DNA of 64,000 nucleotides from Haloarcula vallismortis ATCC 29715 (lineage in GTDB: Archaea > Halobacteriota > Halobacteria > Halobacteriales > Haloarculaceae): NCBI RefSeq assembly GCF_000337775.1, contig NZ_AOLQ01000038.1, positions 178,348 through 242,347 of the forward strand, read 5' to 3'. Under the pieces are notes generated by a model. The model was not told the DNA's origin and ran no database searches. It was given only the letters and a program-made list of their open reading frames with translations. Shown piece by piece: positions 8,691 to 16,513 of the stretch (its first letter is position 1; every line of letters begins with the position of its first letter). The translations under genes and the position numbers were made by a program.

Positions 8691-9158
8691 GTGGAGATTG
8701 CTACCGCCTCGATGGATGACGTGGACACCATCGTCGACCTGTGGGTCCGACTGGCGGAGAGCCAGCGTGCCCACGGGTCGCACCTGTTCGGAGACCGGAA
8801 CCGAACCGCGGTTCGAGAGACTGTCGTACAGCGCGTCGTCGCCGAAAACGTCTGTATCGCCCGCATAGACCGACGCGTCGTCGGGTTCGTTATGGTGACT
8901 ATCGACAGCGGCCGGTACGAACAGGACGAGACGCGGGGCATCATCGAGAATATCTTCGTCGAACCAGTCCACAGGAGCCAGGGAATCGGCGGCGAACTGC
9001 TCGAGACGGGAGAAGAACTACTTCGCCAGGCCGGTGCGGATATTCTCGCGCTGGAGGCGATGGCAGACAACGAGTCTGCCCGACAGTTCTACCGCGCACA
9101 CGGCTACGCACCACACCGGGTCGAGCTCGAAAAGCCAACCGAAAACGATACTCTCTAA
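8691..9158 (+). CDS. GNAT-family N-acetyltransferase
   Basis: A 155-residue acetyl-CoA dependent acetyltransferase. The pattern runs IATASMDDVDTIVDLW at the N-terminus, then IENIFVEPVHRSQGIGGELL (about residues 85-104), which contains the Q/RxxGxG/A acetyl-CoA loop, then a C-terminal AlaASDNESARQFYRAHGY-like segment. The substrate cannot be deduced. The GTG start at 8691 is used because it gives a complete first strand. The tRNA-Thr gene follows 32 bases after the stop. Confidence 0.85.
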   Translation: MEIATASMDDVDTIVDLWVRLAESQRAHGSHLFGDRNRTAVRETVVQRVVAENVCIARIDRRVVGFVMVTIDSGRYEQDETRGIIENIFVEPVHRSQGIGGELLETGEELLRQAGADILALEAMADNESARQFYRAHGYAPHRVELEKPTENDTL

Positions 9159-9190
9159 ACGGTCCCCACACAACGCTGGTATGTAACCGC

Positions 9191-9264
9191 GCCAGGGGAG
9201 CTTGGGTGGTCCAAGCACTCGACTTGTAATCGAGAGTTCGTGGGTTCAAATCCCACCCCTGGCT
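9191..9264 (+). tRNA. tRNA-Thr (anticodon TGT)
   Basis: The acceptor GCCAGGG (9191-9197) pairs with CCCTGGC (9257-9263) and is followed by discriminator T. The D-stem is GCTT/AAGC. The anticodon stem CTCGA/TCGAG encloses CTTGTAA with anticodon TGT. The T-stem is GTGGG/CCCAC around TTCAAAT. The base at position 8 is G rather than the common T. CCA is not encoded. Confidence 0.95.
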
Positions 9265-9299
9265 CTAGGTTTTTACCGCTGGAAGGCGTACAGTAGCTC

Positions 9300-9704
9300 A
9301 TGAGTGAATCCGAAGGAGAACTCCCGGACAACGACGAAGAGTGGCGCGAAATTCTCTCCGACGAGGAGTACCGAATCCTCCGCGAGTCTGGAACAGAGCC
9401 GCGGTTCAGCAGCGACCTCATCGACGTAGAAGACGAGGGCGTGTTCACCTGTGCTGGCTGCGGGACGGAACTGTTCGATAGTGACCGAAAGTTCGAGTCA
9501 GAAACTGGCTGGCCGAGCTTCTGGGACGTGTATCAGGAAGGCAACGTCGAGACACGGGCGGACAACAGTCACGGGATGGAGCGAACGGAAGTCGTCTGTG
9601 CCGAGTGTGGCGGTCATCTGGGCCACGTGTTCGACGACGGACCGGAGCCGAGCGGGAAGCGGTACTGCATCAACGGCGCGGCGCTGGACTTCGAGTCGGA
9701 GTAG
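9300..9704 (+). CDS. msrB: Peptide methionine (R)-S-oxide reductase
   Basis: Repairs methionine-R-sulfoxide in proteins using a thiol reductant. The protein has 134 residues, the usual size. Zinc-binding pairs CAGC (about residues 44-47) and CAEC (about 101-104) are present, as is the catalytic cysteine in RYCINGAALDF near the C-terminus. GWPSFW is the substrate-side motif. The ATG at 9300 follows a T-rich stretch at 9268-9275 that fits a TATA element 25-30 bases away. Confidence 0.95.
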   Translation: MSESEGELPDNDEEWREILSDEEYRILRESGTEPRFSSDLIDVEDEGVFTCAGCGTELFDSDRKFESETGWPSFWDVYQEGNVETRADNSHGMERTEVVCAECGGHLGHVFDDGPEPSGKRYCINGAALDFESE

Positions 9705-9752
9705 CGACCACCGGAACCCTTTTTTCCGTCATTGAAGTTGATACGGCTAGAC

Positions 9753-10466
9753 GTGACTGAACACGGGACCGACAAGGCGGGCGACGAGGGGGCCGGACCA
9801 CCGGTCGACGAGTCGCTGGTCGACGAGCCACCGACTGCCACCGCCGAACAGCCACAGCCGGAGAGTCACATGTTAGCCGAGAGCCTCCGGACGTTTCCGT
9901 GGCTCCGCGCGGCCGGCGTCGCAATCGGGACGCTGGCTGTCGAGTATCTGCTCGTCGCACTGCTGTTTCTCGCCGGCCCGTCGTCGGTCGACCTGCCTGA
10001 GCTGTCGGACCGGCTGATCCAGTACGGGTTCGTGCTGTACAACGCCCACCACGTGCCGACGCTGGTGACCGCGGCAGATGCCGAAGTGTACGGCTCGGCT
10101 GCGCGGAACGTCCTGTACGGCGCACAGGGCGCGAGCGTCCCGCCGATAGTCTATTTCCTGATACCCATCGTCTCGTTGCTCGTCGTCGGCGCGCTGTTCG
10201 AGCGCTACCGCGGCGATGACCGGACAGACAGTCTACTCGAAGAAGCGGCGCTCGTCGGAACTGGCATCGGCTTTGGCTATGTCGCAACGGGGTTCGCGGG
10301 GAGCTTCGTCTTCGTCCGGACAGTCATGTTCGACGGCGGGGGCGAGGGACAGGCCGCACCGGCAGTGCTGTGGCTCCTTATCCTGATGTTCTTCCTGCCG
10401 CTGCTGTTTGCGAGCCTCGGCGCGGCCGTCCAATATCTCTACGCTGACCGGGCCTCCGGCGCGTAG
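9753..10466 (+). CDS. Membrane protein of unknown function, four or five TM helices
   Basis: A 237-residue protein. An acidic, Pro/Glu-rich cytoplasmic N-terminus (about 40 residues) is followed by hydrophobic segments near residues 55-75, 130-150, 173-200 and 210-230. No transporter or enzyme signature was recognised. A TTG at 9732 extends the frame, but the GTG at 9753 is preferred because the T-tract at 9719-9726 lies about 27 bases before it. The last 28 bases overlap the end of the convergent glutaredoxin-like gene. Confidence 0.65.
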   Translation: MTEHGTDKAGDEGAGPPVDESLVDEPPTATAEQPQPESHMLAESLRTFPWLRAAGVAIGTLAVEYLLVALLFLAGPSSVDLPELSDRLIQYGFVLYNAHHVPTLVTAADAEVYGSAARNVLYGAQGASVPPIVYFLIPIVSLLVVGALFERYRGDDRTDSLLEEAALVGTGIGFGYVATGFAGSFVFVRTVMFDGGGEGQAAPAVLWLLILMFFLPLLFASLGAAVQYLYADRASGA

Positions 10467-10696
10467 GTCGTGTCGATAAATTCGAGGATGCGCTCGGACT
10501 CGGCCATCGTGACGCCACGATCTCCATCGACCAGGACTGGGACACCACGCTGGCCGGAAACCCGCTTGACCTCGTCGCGTTCCGAGTGCAGCGCCTCGAC
10601 CCAGACGCTGTCGTAATCGATACCGAGTTCGTCCAGTCGGTCGGCGACCTTCTCGCAGTACGGACAGCCGTCGAGTTGGTAGAGCGTCACGCTCAT
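10439..10696 (-). CDS. Glutaredoxin-like / GST N-terminal thioredoxin-fold protein
   Basis: An 85-residue thioredoxin-fold protein. The redox motif CPYC is at residues 11-14 (QLDGCPYCEKV), GVPVLV (about 51-56) supplies the cis-proline, and SERILEFID forms the last helix. It probably reduces disulfides or carries electrons; haloarchaea use gamma-glutamylcysteine rather than glutathione. It overlaps the convergent membrane-protein gene by 28 bases and starts 65 bases from the end of ndk. Confidence 0.85.
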   Translation of the reverse strand: MSVTLYQLDGCPYCEKVADRLDELGIDYDSVWVEALHSERDEVKRVSGQRGVPVLVDGDRGVTMAESERILEFIDTTYAPEARSA

Positions 10697-10761
10697 ACCG
10701 GCGATACGGACGCTGCCCTCAAGGTGGTTGTGCTCGAAAAAACGCGGCGGCCGATCTGGCG

Positions 10762-11226
10762 TTACTCGTACAGCCAGGGGGCGTCGATCTGGTCCCAGTC
10801 GACGAGTTCGTCCTCATCGAAGAACAGCTCGATTTCGCGCTCGTTTGCGCCCTCGTCCTCGTGGTCGGAGCCGTGGATGACGTTCCGACCGAGGTCGAGC
10901 CCGTAGTCGCCGCGGATGGTGCCGGGTGCGGACTCGGCGGGGTCCGTCTCGCCCATCATGGTGCGGACCTGCCGGGTCGCGTCCTGGCCTTCCCAGACCA
11001 TCGCGAACACGGGGCCGGAGGTGATGAAGTCGACGAGCCCGTCGAAAAAGGGCTTGTCCTCGTGCTCACCGTAGTGCTCCTCGGCGAGCTCCTGGTCGAT
11101 CTGCATGAACTTGCCGCCGACCATCTTCAGGCCGCGGTCCTCGAAGCGGGAGACAATGTCCCCGATGAGACCGCGCTGGACGCCGTCGGGCTTGACCATG
11201 ACAAAGGTTCGCTCGTGGTCGGACAT
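10762..11226 (-). CDS. ndk: Nucleoside diphosphate kinase
   Basis: Transfers the gamma-phosphate between nucleoside triphosphates and diphosphates through a phosphohistidine. The protein has 154 residues. [13 protein letters not shown] (about residues 7-19) is the N-terminal signature and NVIHGSD (about 115-121) holds the catalytic histidine. It is the last gene of the rpl7ae-rps28e-rpl24e-ndk operon; its ATG overlaps the rpl24e stop by one base, pointing to translational coupling. Confidence 0.97.
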   Translation of the reverse strand: MSDHERTFVMVKPDGVQRGLIGDIVSRFEDRGLKMVGGKFMQIDQELAEEHYGEHEDKPFFDGLVDFITSGPVFAMVWEGQDATRQVRTMMGETDPAESAPGTIRGDYGLDLGRNVIHGSDHEDEGANEREIELFFDEDELVDWDQIDAPWLYE

Positions 11227-11579
11227 TACGCTTCAGCCTCCTCGGCTTCTTCGTCCTCGGCGTCTTCATCAGCCGAAGCGTCCGCGTCGGCCTCGTCGGC
11301 GTCAGCAGCGGCTTCTTCTGCGTCTGCTTCCTCGTCAGCCTCGGCCTCCGCTTCTGCCTCGTCAGCGTCGACTTCTTCGGCCTCGTCCTCGACCTCGCCG
11401 GCCTCACCGCGGGCGGTGTCGGTCCATTCGAGGTTGCGGGCCTCCCGGCCCAGGTCGGCGTTGTTCTCGCACTTCGAGGAACAGAAGTGCGTGGTTGCGC
11501 CGTCCTTGTGGACGAACATCGTGCCCGTGCCGGGTTCGATGTCCGTGCCGCAGTAGTCACATTCGCGTGTCCGGGGCAT
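11226..11579 (-). CDS. rpl24e: Ribosomal protein eL24 with long acidic tail
   Basis: Large-subunit zinc-binding protein. Residues 1-60 are the canonical domain, with CDYCG (7-11) and CSSKC (33-37) as the zinc site. Residues about 61-117 are almost only Glu, Asp and Ala. From memory the H. marismortui protein has 67 residues, so the tail here is about 50 residues longer. The low-complexity tail is encoded by repeating GAG/GAC/GCC-type codons, so replication slippage could have lengthened it. Members of this operon are tightly packed. Confidence 0.95.
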   Translation of the reverse strand: MPRTRECDYCGTDIEPGTGTMFVHKDGATTHFCSSKCENNADLGREARNLEWTDTARGEAGEVEDEAEEVDADEAEAEAEADEEADAEEAAADADEADADASADEDAEDEEAEEAEA

Positions 11580-11581
11580 GG

Positions 11582-11809
11582 TTACTGCCCTCCGATGGTG
11601 TCGGCCTCGCGAGCCGTCTCGCGGAGCTGGAGCACGTCACCTTCGCGGACCGGACCGAGAACGTTGCGCGTGATGATGCGCCCCTGGTTCTCGCCTTCAC
11701 GGATGCGGCACTTGACCTGCATGGCCTCGCCGTGCATCCCCGTCCGGCCCACGACTTCGATAACCTCGGCGGGCGTGGAACCGCTGCTTTCGGATTCCTC
11801 AGCGCTCAT
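11582..11809 (-). CDS. rps28e: Ribosomal protein eS28
   Basis: Small-subunit protein of 75 residues. [22 protein letters not shown] and [18 protein letters not shown] form the OB-fold core, and the C-terminal LRETAREA is typical. An acidic leader of about a dozen residues is added, as often in halophiles. It lies 11 bases after rpl7ae and 2 bases before rpl24e in one operon. Confidence 0.97.
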   Translation of the reverse strand: MSAEESESSGSTPAEVIEVVGRTGMHGEAMQVKCRIREGENQGRIITRNVLGPVREGDVLQLRETAREADTIGGQ

Positions 11810-11820
11810 CCGAGGTCACC

Positions 11821-12183
11821 TCACCGAAGCTCCTCGACCTTGTCGGCGATGTCCTCGACATCGGCGTCAGCCTCACCGGCGTCGGTGACGGCTGCGGCGG
11901 CCGAGCCGACTTCGAGCCCGGCGGCGTGTCCGAGGTCGTCCTGCTGCTCGACGAAGATGAAGGGAACGCCCTTCTCGTCGGCGAGTTCCGGAATGTGCAT
12001 GACGATTTCCTCGGGCTGGACATCTTCAGCGACGAAGACGAGCTCGGCGGAGCCGCGCTCGATGGCTTTGGTCGTCTCGTTTGTACCCTTCTTTACCGCG
12101 CCTGTGTCCCGGGCAACCTCAAGCGCCTCAAGGGCGTCGTCTTCGAGGTCCGCGGGAACGTCGAAATCTACGTATACTGGCAT
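11821..12183 (-). CDS. rpl7ae: Ribosomal protein eL8 / L7Ae
   Basis: A kink-turn RNA-binding protein that serves the ribosome and also box C/D and H/ACA RNPs and RNase P. The protein has 120 residues. [14 protein letters not shown] (about 31-44) is the RNA-binding segment, and [13 protein letters not shown] is the conserved late region. It is almost identical to the H. marismortui protein as I remember it. The ATG at 12183 is certain: GGAGGTGA, a strong Shine-Dalgarno, ends eight bases before it. A GTG at 12195 is part of that ribosome-binding site and not a start. First gene of its operon. Confidence 0.97.
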   Translation of the reverse strand: MPVYVDFDVPADLEDDALEALEVARDTGAVKKGTNETTKAIERGSAELVFVAEDVQPEEIVMHIPELADEKGVPFIFVEQQDDLGHAAGLEVGSAAAAVTDAGEADADVEDIADKVEELR

Positions 12184-12346
12184 TTGTATGTTCACCTCCT
12201 GCGCGCGAGCTCAGGCTCCCCCGCCGTGTCCGGGCCACGAGGCCCGTCACACCGTGATGGTGTGTATCCTGAAAAGGCTGGGAGCATCATCAACTCGGCG
12301 CAGGCTGTACCCCATTCTGTGCCACCGGCCCTAAAAGCGCTTTCGA
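12184..12346 (-). promoter_or_regulatory. rpl7ae promoter and long structured leader, possible K-turn
   Basis: On the minus strand CGCTTTTAGG (about 12331-12340) looks like a TATA element, so transcription may start near 12307 and give a leader of about 120 nt, unusual in a genome with many leaderless genes. The leader contains two neighbouring hairpins (12248-12264, CACACC/GGTGTG; 12231-12246, CGGGCC/GGCCCG). A TGATG element (12285-12289) and CTGA (12211-12214) are flanked by complementary arms (CTCCC/GGGAG and CGAGT/GCTCG), resembling a box C/D kink-turn with one bulged C. It ends in the strong ribosome-binding site. Confidence 0.5.
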
Positions 12347-12396
12347 AGCCGAAATCGCGTGCCAGGCCGGCACACGGGTGCTGTGTCGGGGTCTGC

Positions 12397-13410
12397 CTAT
12401 TCCGCGGCCGCCGACGCGTCGGCCAGCGCTGCTCGGGCGTCCGCGACGAGTCGGGTCACCACCTCACCAGCGGGCTGTACGCCCTGTGTGAGCCCGGCAC
12501 TCTGGCCGGCGTAGTGGGGCAGGGCCTCGACCTCACCTGTCATCCCGGCAAGCGGGGGCATATCAGCAAGCCGACTGATTGGCTCGCCGTCGGGCATCTG
12601 TGCGATTTGTTCGGGGTTGCTGGCCTCGGTCGCTACTCCCGAATCGGCCGCCCCCTGCTGCCTGACCTCATCGGTTTCGAGAACCCGGTGTGGCTGGTCC
12701 AGCCAACCACGGTCGAACATGTCGGTGAGCCGCGTCGCCGTCTCCGGCGCGTCGACGATTTGCCGCCGGTATTTCTCGTGTGCGCCCGATTGCTCGGTCG
12801 CCACGAACCGAGTGCCGAACCAGCCGCCATCGGCACCCAGTGTCAGCGCCGCCGCGAGTCCGCGCCCGTCGCCGAGACCGCCGGCCGCGACGACCGGCAC
12901 TTCGACCGCGTCGGCTACCCGCGGGAGCAGGGCCATAGTGGTCACGTCGCTCTGGACGTGGCCGCCGGCTTCCCGGCCCTGTGCGACGATGATATCAGCA
13001 CCAGCCGCGACAGCGGCCCTGGCCTCGTCGGCGCTCCCGACCGTGACCATCGCCGTGCCGCCGGCCTCGTTGACCCGGTCGACGTACGACCCAGCATCGC
13101 CGAAGGAAAAGGAGACAGCCGACGCGCCAGCGTCCAGACAGACATCGAGACAGTCCGACGGGGACAGGACGCCCGTTGACTCGTCGAGGACGACGTTGAC
13201 GCCCACCACGCCGCTGGTCGCGCTTGCGGCCTCCGTGTATGCATCGCGAATCGCGTCGGTGCCGCGCCAGGACATCGCCAGCATCCCGAGTCCGCCCGCG
13301 TCAGCGACGGCCGCGGCCAGAGCCGGCGTTGAGACGCTTCCCACTGGAGCCTGAACGACTGGGTGGTCGATACCGATCTCTGTACAGAGCGGGGTCTGGA
13401 GGGGAGCCAT
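12397..13410 (-). CDS. Nitronate monooxygenase / 2-nitropropane dioxygenase-like flavoprotein
   Basis: A TIM-barrel FMN enzyme of 337 residues. LQTPLCTEIGIDHPVVQAPVG at the start, IIVAQGREAGGHV (about residues 150-162) with the catalytic-type His, and VPVVAAGGLGDGRG (about 182-195) with the FMN phosphate loop are all family marks. Members oxidise nitronates or act as reductases on unsaturated substrates; the substrate here is unknown. The open frame runs on to 13944 but overlaps tmcA antisense; the ATG at 13410 gives the usual family N-terminus. Divergent from tmcA with an 87-base gap. Confidence 0.85.
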   Translation of the reverse strand: MAPLQTPLCTEIGIDHPVVQAPVGSVSTPALAAAVADAGGLGMLAMSWRGTDAIRDAYTEAASATSGVVGVNVVLDESTGVLSPSDCLDVCLDAGASAVSFSFGDAGSYVDRVNEAGGTAMVTVGSADEARAAVAAGADIIVAQGREAGGHVQSDVTTMALLPRVADAVEVPVVAAGGLGDGRGLAAALTLGADGGWFGTRFVATEQSGAHEKYRRQIVDAPETATRLTDMFDRGWLDQPHRVLETDEVRQQGAADSGVATEASNPEQIAQMPDGEPISRLADMPPLAGMTGEVEALPHYAGQSAGLTQGVQPAGEVVTRLVADARAALADASAAAE

Positions 13411-13497
13411 GCTGGCCACTGTGACCGGTCCGTCAAAAGCGTACCCCGATAACGCCGTGACCGTCAGGTCCATACTGGCTCGTCCGCCACCACCGGT

Positions 13498-15735
13498 ATG
13501 GACATCGCGCGCTCGCTCCGGGCAGAGGCCCGCCGTACAAACGAGCGGCGGCTCCTCGTGCTGGCGGGCGACCCCGAACGGACGCGGGAGCGAGCGGCAA
13601 CAGCGCTCGACGCGGCAGACATCCCGAGCGCGGAGACGACCGTTGTCGGCCCGACGGCATTCCTCGACTGCGAACACCACGAGCAGTCTCGCGCCGAGGA
13701 GTTGCTGGGCCGAACCCGGACGGCCGTCGTACTCGATGCACACGGGGAACTGCGCCCGGATGCTGTCGGGCGAACTGTCGGCGCAGTCGACGGCGGCGGC
13801 CTCTACGTCCTCCTCGCTCCGCCACTGGAGACGTGGCCCGAGAAGCGGGACGGCTTCGACGCCTCGCTTTCGGTCCCGCCGTTCGGCGTCGATGACGTGA
13901 GCGGCCACTTCCGCCGGCGGTTCGTCGAAACGCTCCGGGCACACCGGGGTATCGCTATTGTCGACGCCGACACGGATGCTGTCGAGCAGGAGGGGCTGAC
14001 GGACCCGCCACCAAGCCGGTCGGTTCCCGCACCGACTCCGCCCAGCGATGCGTGGTTCCGCTCCGAGACGTACGCCCAGTGTCTCACCGACGACCAGCGG
14101 GATGCGGTCCAGGCGTTCGAGTCCCTGCGGGACGACGGCACGGCGGTCGTGGTCGAGGCCGACCGGGGTCGGGGGAAATCTAGCGCTGCCGGGCTGGCAG
14201 CCGGAAACCTCGCTGTGGCGGGGAAAGATGTGCTGGTGACCGCGCCGCAGTACCGGAGCGCTGCCGAGGTGTTTGCGCGGGCGGGGAACCTGCTGGAGAC
14301 GCTCGATATTGGTTTCGCGCGTGACCGTGCGTCAGAACCCCAGCGGCTCGACATTGCGGCGGCGGGCCGCGTGCGGTACGCGCCGCCTGACGAGGCCGCG
14401 GCCCTGCCGGACGACCCCGATGTTGTCATCGTCGACGAAGCCGCAGCTCTGCCGGTCCGGCGACTCGAACAGTTCCTCGACGCCCCAGCGGTCGCCTTCA
14501 CGACGACCGTCCACGGCTACGAGGGGGCAGGCCGGGGCTTCTCCGTTCGGTTCCGTGACCGACTCGTGGAAGGCGACCATGCCGTCACCGACGTGTCGAT
14601 GACGACACCGATACGGTACGGCGACGCCGACCCCGTAGAGGTGTGGGCGTTCCGGGCGCTACTGCTTGACGCCCGCCCGCCGGTCAACCAGCTTATCGAA
14701 GACGCGACGCCGGAGACCGTCGAGTACCGGCGGCTCTCGGCGGCGGACCTGCTCGCCGACAAGCACCTGCTCCGGGAGGTGTTTGGCCTGCTCGTGCTGG
14801 CGCATTACCGGACTGAACCCTCAGACCTGGCCCGACTGCTCGACGCACCCAATCTTACCGTCCGGGCGCTAACCCACGAAGGCCACGTCGTTGCAGTGGC
14901 GTTGCTGGCACAGGAGGGCGGGCTTTCGGCTGACACGCGAGCCACGATGTACGAAGGCGGACGGGTGCGGGGAAATATGCTCCCGGACGTGCTGTCGACG
15001 CAACTCCGTGACGAAGCCGCCGGAATCCCGGTCGGCCAGCGGGTCCTCCGCATCGCGACCCACGCCGCGGTCCGCTCCAGAGGGCTCGGCTCGAAACTCC
15101 TGTCGGAGACCAGAGCGGAGTTCGCCGACCGAGTGGACTGGCTTGGTGTCAGCTACGGTGCGACGCCGGAACTCGTCCGTTTCTGGGCGGACAGCGGCTA
15201 TCAGACGGTGCACCTCGCCACCTCGCGGAACGCGACCAGCGGCGAGTACTCCGTCGTGATGCTCGACCCGTGTTCCGACGACGGGGCGGCGCTCGCGGCA
15301 CGGCATAGTGCGTGGTTTCAGGACCGCATCACCGCAGTGCTGTCTGACTCACTCGACGACTGCGACCCCGACGTAGTTCGGGCAGTGCTTCGAGCGACTG
15401 ACAGCGAACCGTCCCTTCGCCTCTCCGAGTGGGAATGGCGACTGGTCGCCGGCGTCCCCGGCGGCGCGTCAGTTCTCGACACGAACCCGAAGCCGTTCCG
15501 TGAACTCACCCGCCAGCACCTGTCAGCTCCGGCCGACCCGGCCGCGCTCTCGGCGCGGGAGGAACGCCTGCTTGTCCGAAAGGTCTTGCAGGCACAGCCA
15601 TGGTCGGCTGTCGCCGAGGGGCTGGGGTTCGTTTCTGAGCGAGAGTGCATGCGGACACTCGGTGGAATAGTCGAAAGGTTGACGCGTCTGTACGGCGACC
15701 TTTGGGTACAGGAGGAACTCGATAGACACCTATGA
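13498..15735 (+). CDS. tmcA: tRNA(Met) cytidine acetyltransferase
   Basis: Uses acetyl-CoA and ATP or GTP to make N4-acetylcytidine in tRNA; archaeal homologues also modify many other RNAs. The protein has 745 residues. The order is an N-terminal DUF1726-like domain, a helicase-like domain with Walker A DRGRGKSS (about residues 220-227) and Walker B VVIVDEAA (about 308-315), then a GNAT domain with RVLRIATHAAVRSRGLGSKLL (about 514-534), then a tRNA-binding C-terminal domain. The stop overlaps the start of the DUF456 gene by four bases. Confidence 0.93.
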   Translation: MDIARSLRAEARRTNERRLLVLAGDPERTRERAATALDAADIPSAETTVVGPTAFLDCEHHEQSRAEELLGRTRTAVVLDAHGELRPDAVGRTVGAVDGGGLYVLLAPPLETWPEKRDGFDASLSVPPFGVDDVSGHFRRRFVETLRAHRGIAIVDADTDAVEQEGLTDPPPSRSVPAPTPPSDAWFRSETYAQCLTDDQRDAVQAFESLRDDGTAVVVEADRGRGKSSAAGLAAGNLAVAGKDVLVTAPQYRSAAEVFARAGNLLETLDIGFARDRASEPQRLDIAAAGRVRYAPPDEAAALPDDPDVVIVDEAAALPVRRLEQFLDAPAVAFTTTVHGYEGAGRGFSVRFRDRLVEGDHAVTDVSMTTPIRYGDADPVEVWAFRALLLDARPPVNQLIEDATPETVEYRRLSAADLLADKHLLREVFGLLVLAHYRTEPSDLARLLDAPNLTVRALTHEGHVVAVALLAQEGGLSADTRATMYEGGRVRGNMLPDVLSTQLRDEAAGIPVGQRVLRIATHAAVRSRGLGSKLLSETRAEFADRVDWLGVSYGATPELVRFWADSGYQTVHLATSRNATSGEYSVVMLDPCSDDGAALAARHSAWFQDRITAVLSDSLDDCDPDVVRAVLRATDSEPSLRLSEWEWRLVAGVPGGASVLDTNPKPFRELTRQHLSAPADPAALSAREERLLVRKVLQAQPWSAVAEGLGFVSERECMRTLGGIVERLTRLYGDLWVQEELDRHL

Positions 15736-16229
15736 GCCTGCTCGGCCTCGAATCGCTGCTGTTCGTGCTTGCATTCGCTCTGCTGGTCGGCGGCGTCGTC
15801 GGCAGCCTCACGCCCCAGGTCCCCGGTGCGCTCGTCTCGCTTGCCGGCGTCTACCTCTACTGGGTCGCCAGCGGGATGACCGACCCCGGCACACTGTTGC
15901 TGGCCCTGTTGACGCTTGTGGGCCTGCTGACGTGGGCCGTCGACATCGCGGGCGGGGCCGTCGCCGCACGCGTCGGCGGGGCGTCGAACTGGACGGCGGT
16001 ACTGGCCGGCGTCGTGGCGCTCGTCCTCTTTTTCGTCACTGGTCCGCTCGGGATTCTGCTGGGCGTTGCTGGGACGGTGTTCGTCGTCGAGTTCTATCGC
16101 CAAGAGGACGCCAGGGGCGGCCTGAAGGCGGCGCTGGTGACGACCGCTGGGATGCTGGCCTCCGGCGTCGTTCAGGCCCTGCTGACCGCGTCGATACTGG
16201 TCACCATGATTGCTGTCGCGGTGCTATGA
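15732..16229 (+). CDS. DUF456 family membrane protein
   Basis: A 165-residue protein with about four or five hydrophobic helices spread over its whole length, glycine-rich like DUF456 proteins (GxVGxxxP pattern in VGSLTPQVPGALVSLAGV). The function is unknown. It overlaps tmcA by ATGA and is overlapped in turn by the next small gene, so the three form one transcript. Confidence 0.8.
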   Translation: MSLLGLESLLFVLAFALLVGGVVGSLTPQVPGALVSLAGVYLYWVASGMTDPGTLLLALLTLVGLLTWAVDIAGGAVAARVGGASNWTAVLAGVVALVLFFVTGPLGILLGVAGTVFVVEFYRQEDARGGLKAALVTTAGMLASGVVQALLTASILVTMIAVAVL

Positions 16230-16390
16230 CCCAGTGCGCCGAAGACGGCTGTGAAAACGAGGCCGCGGTCGAACTCCACATCCCCTGGGACGCGAACCGC
16301 GAAGTGTGTCCGGACCATGCCCGCGTCTGGGCACAGAAAGACGGCGTCGTCCCTGCGCCGTTGGAGGGCCACGAGGACAAGTGGCCGTAG
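16226..16390 (+). CDS. Zinc-binding mini-protein
   Basis: A 54-residue protein starting MTQCAEDGCENEA, with cysteines C4 and C9 and a later CPDH, enough for a single treble-clef or zinc-knuckle site. It overlaps the DUF456 gene by four bases (ATGA), which is good evidence for real translation. No function is known. Confidence 0.75.
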   Translation: MTQCAEDGCENEAAVELHIPWDANREVCPDHARVWAQKDGVVPAPLEGHEDKWP

Positions 16391-16513
16391 CCCGCTGTCG
16401 TCGGAATTGATGTTTTGATTTACACGTCGGAACCGAATCAGGAGGGTGTCAACTGTTCACGAAGAAAATATAATAATAATTGGGTTTGAATACGACAAGT
16501 GAGGAGTGTTATC

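Noticed and set aside
9753..10466. TTG start at 9732 for the membrane protein
   Set aside because: The TATA spacing favours the GTG at 9753, and TTG starts are rare here.
12184..12195. GTG start for rpl7ae at 12195
   Set aside because: The GTG is part of the GGAGGTGA ribosome-binding site, and the protein family starts at MPVYVDF.
11066..12334. Ser/Arg-rich frames opposite eL24 and its neighbours
   Set aside because: These mirror the acidic low-complexity codons of the real genes and overlap four confident ribosomal genes.
13411..13944. N-terminal extension of the nitronate monooxygenase frame
   Set aside because: It lies antisense inside tmcA, is unlike the family and disagrees with the normal start at 13410.
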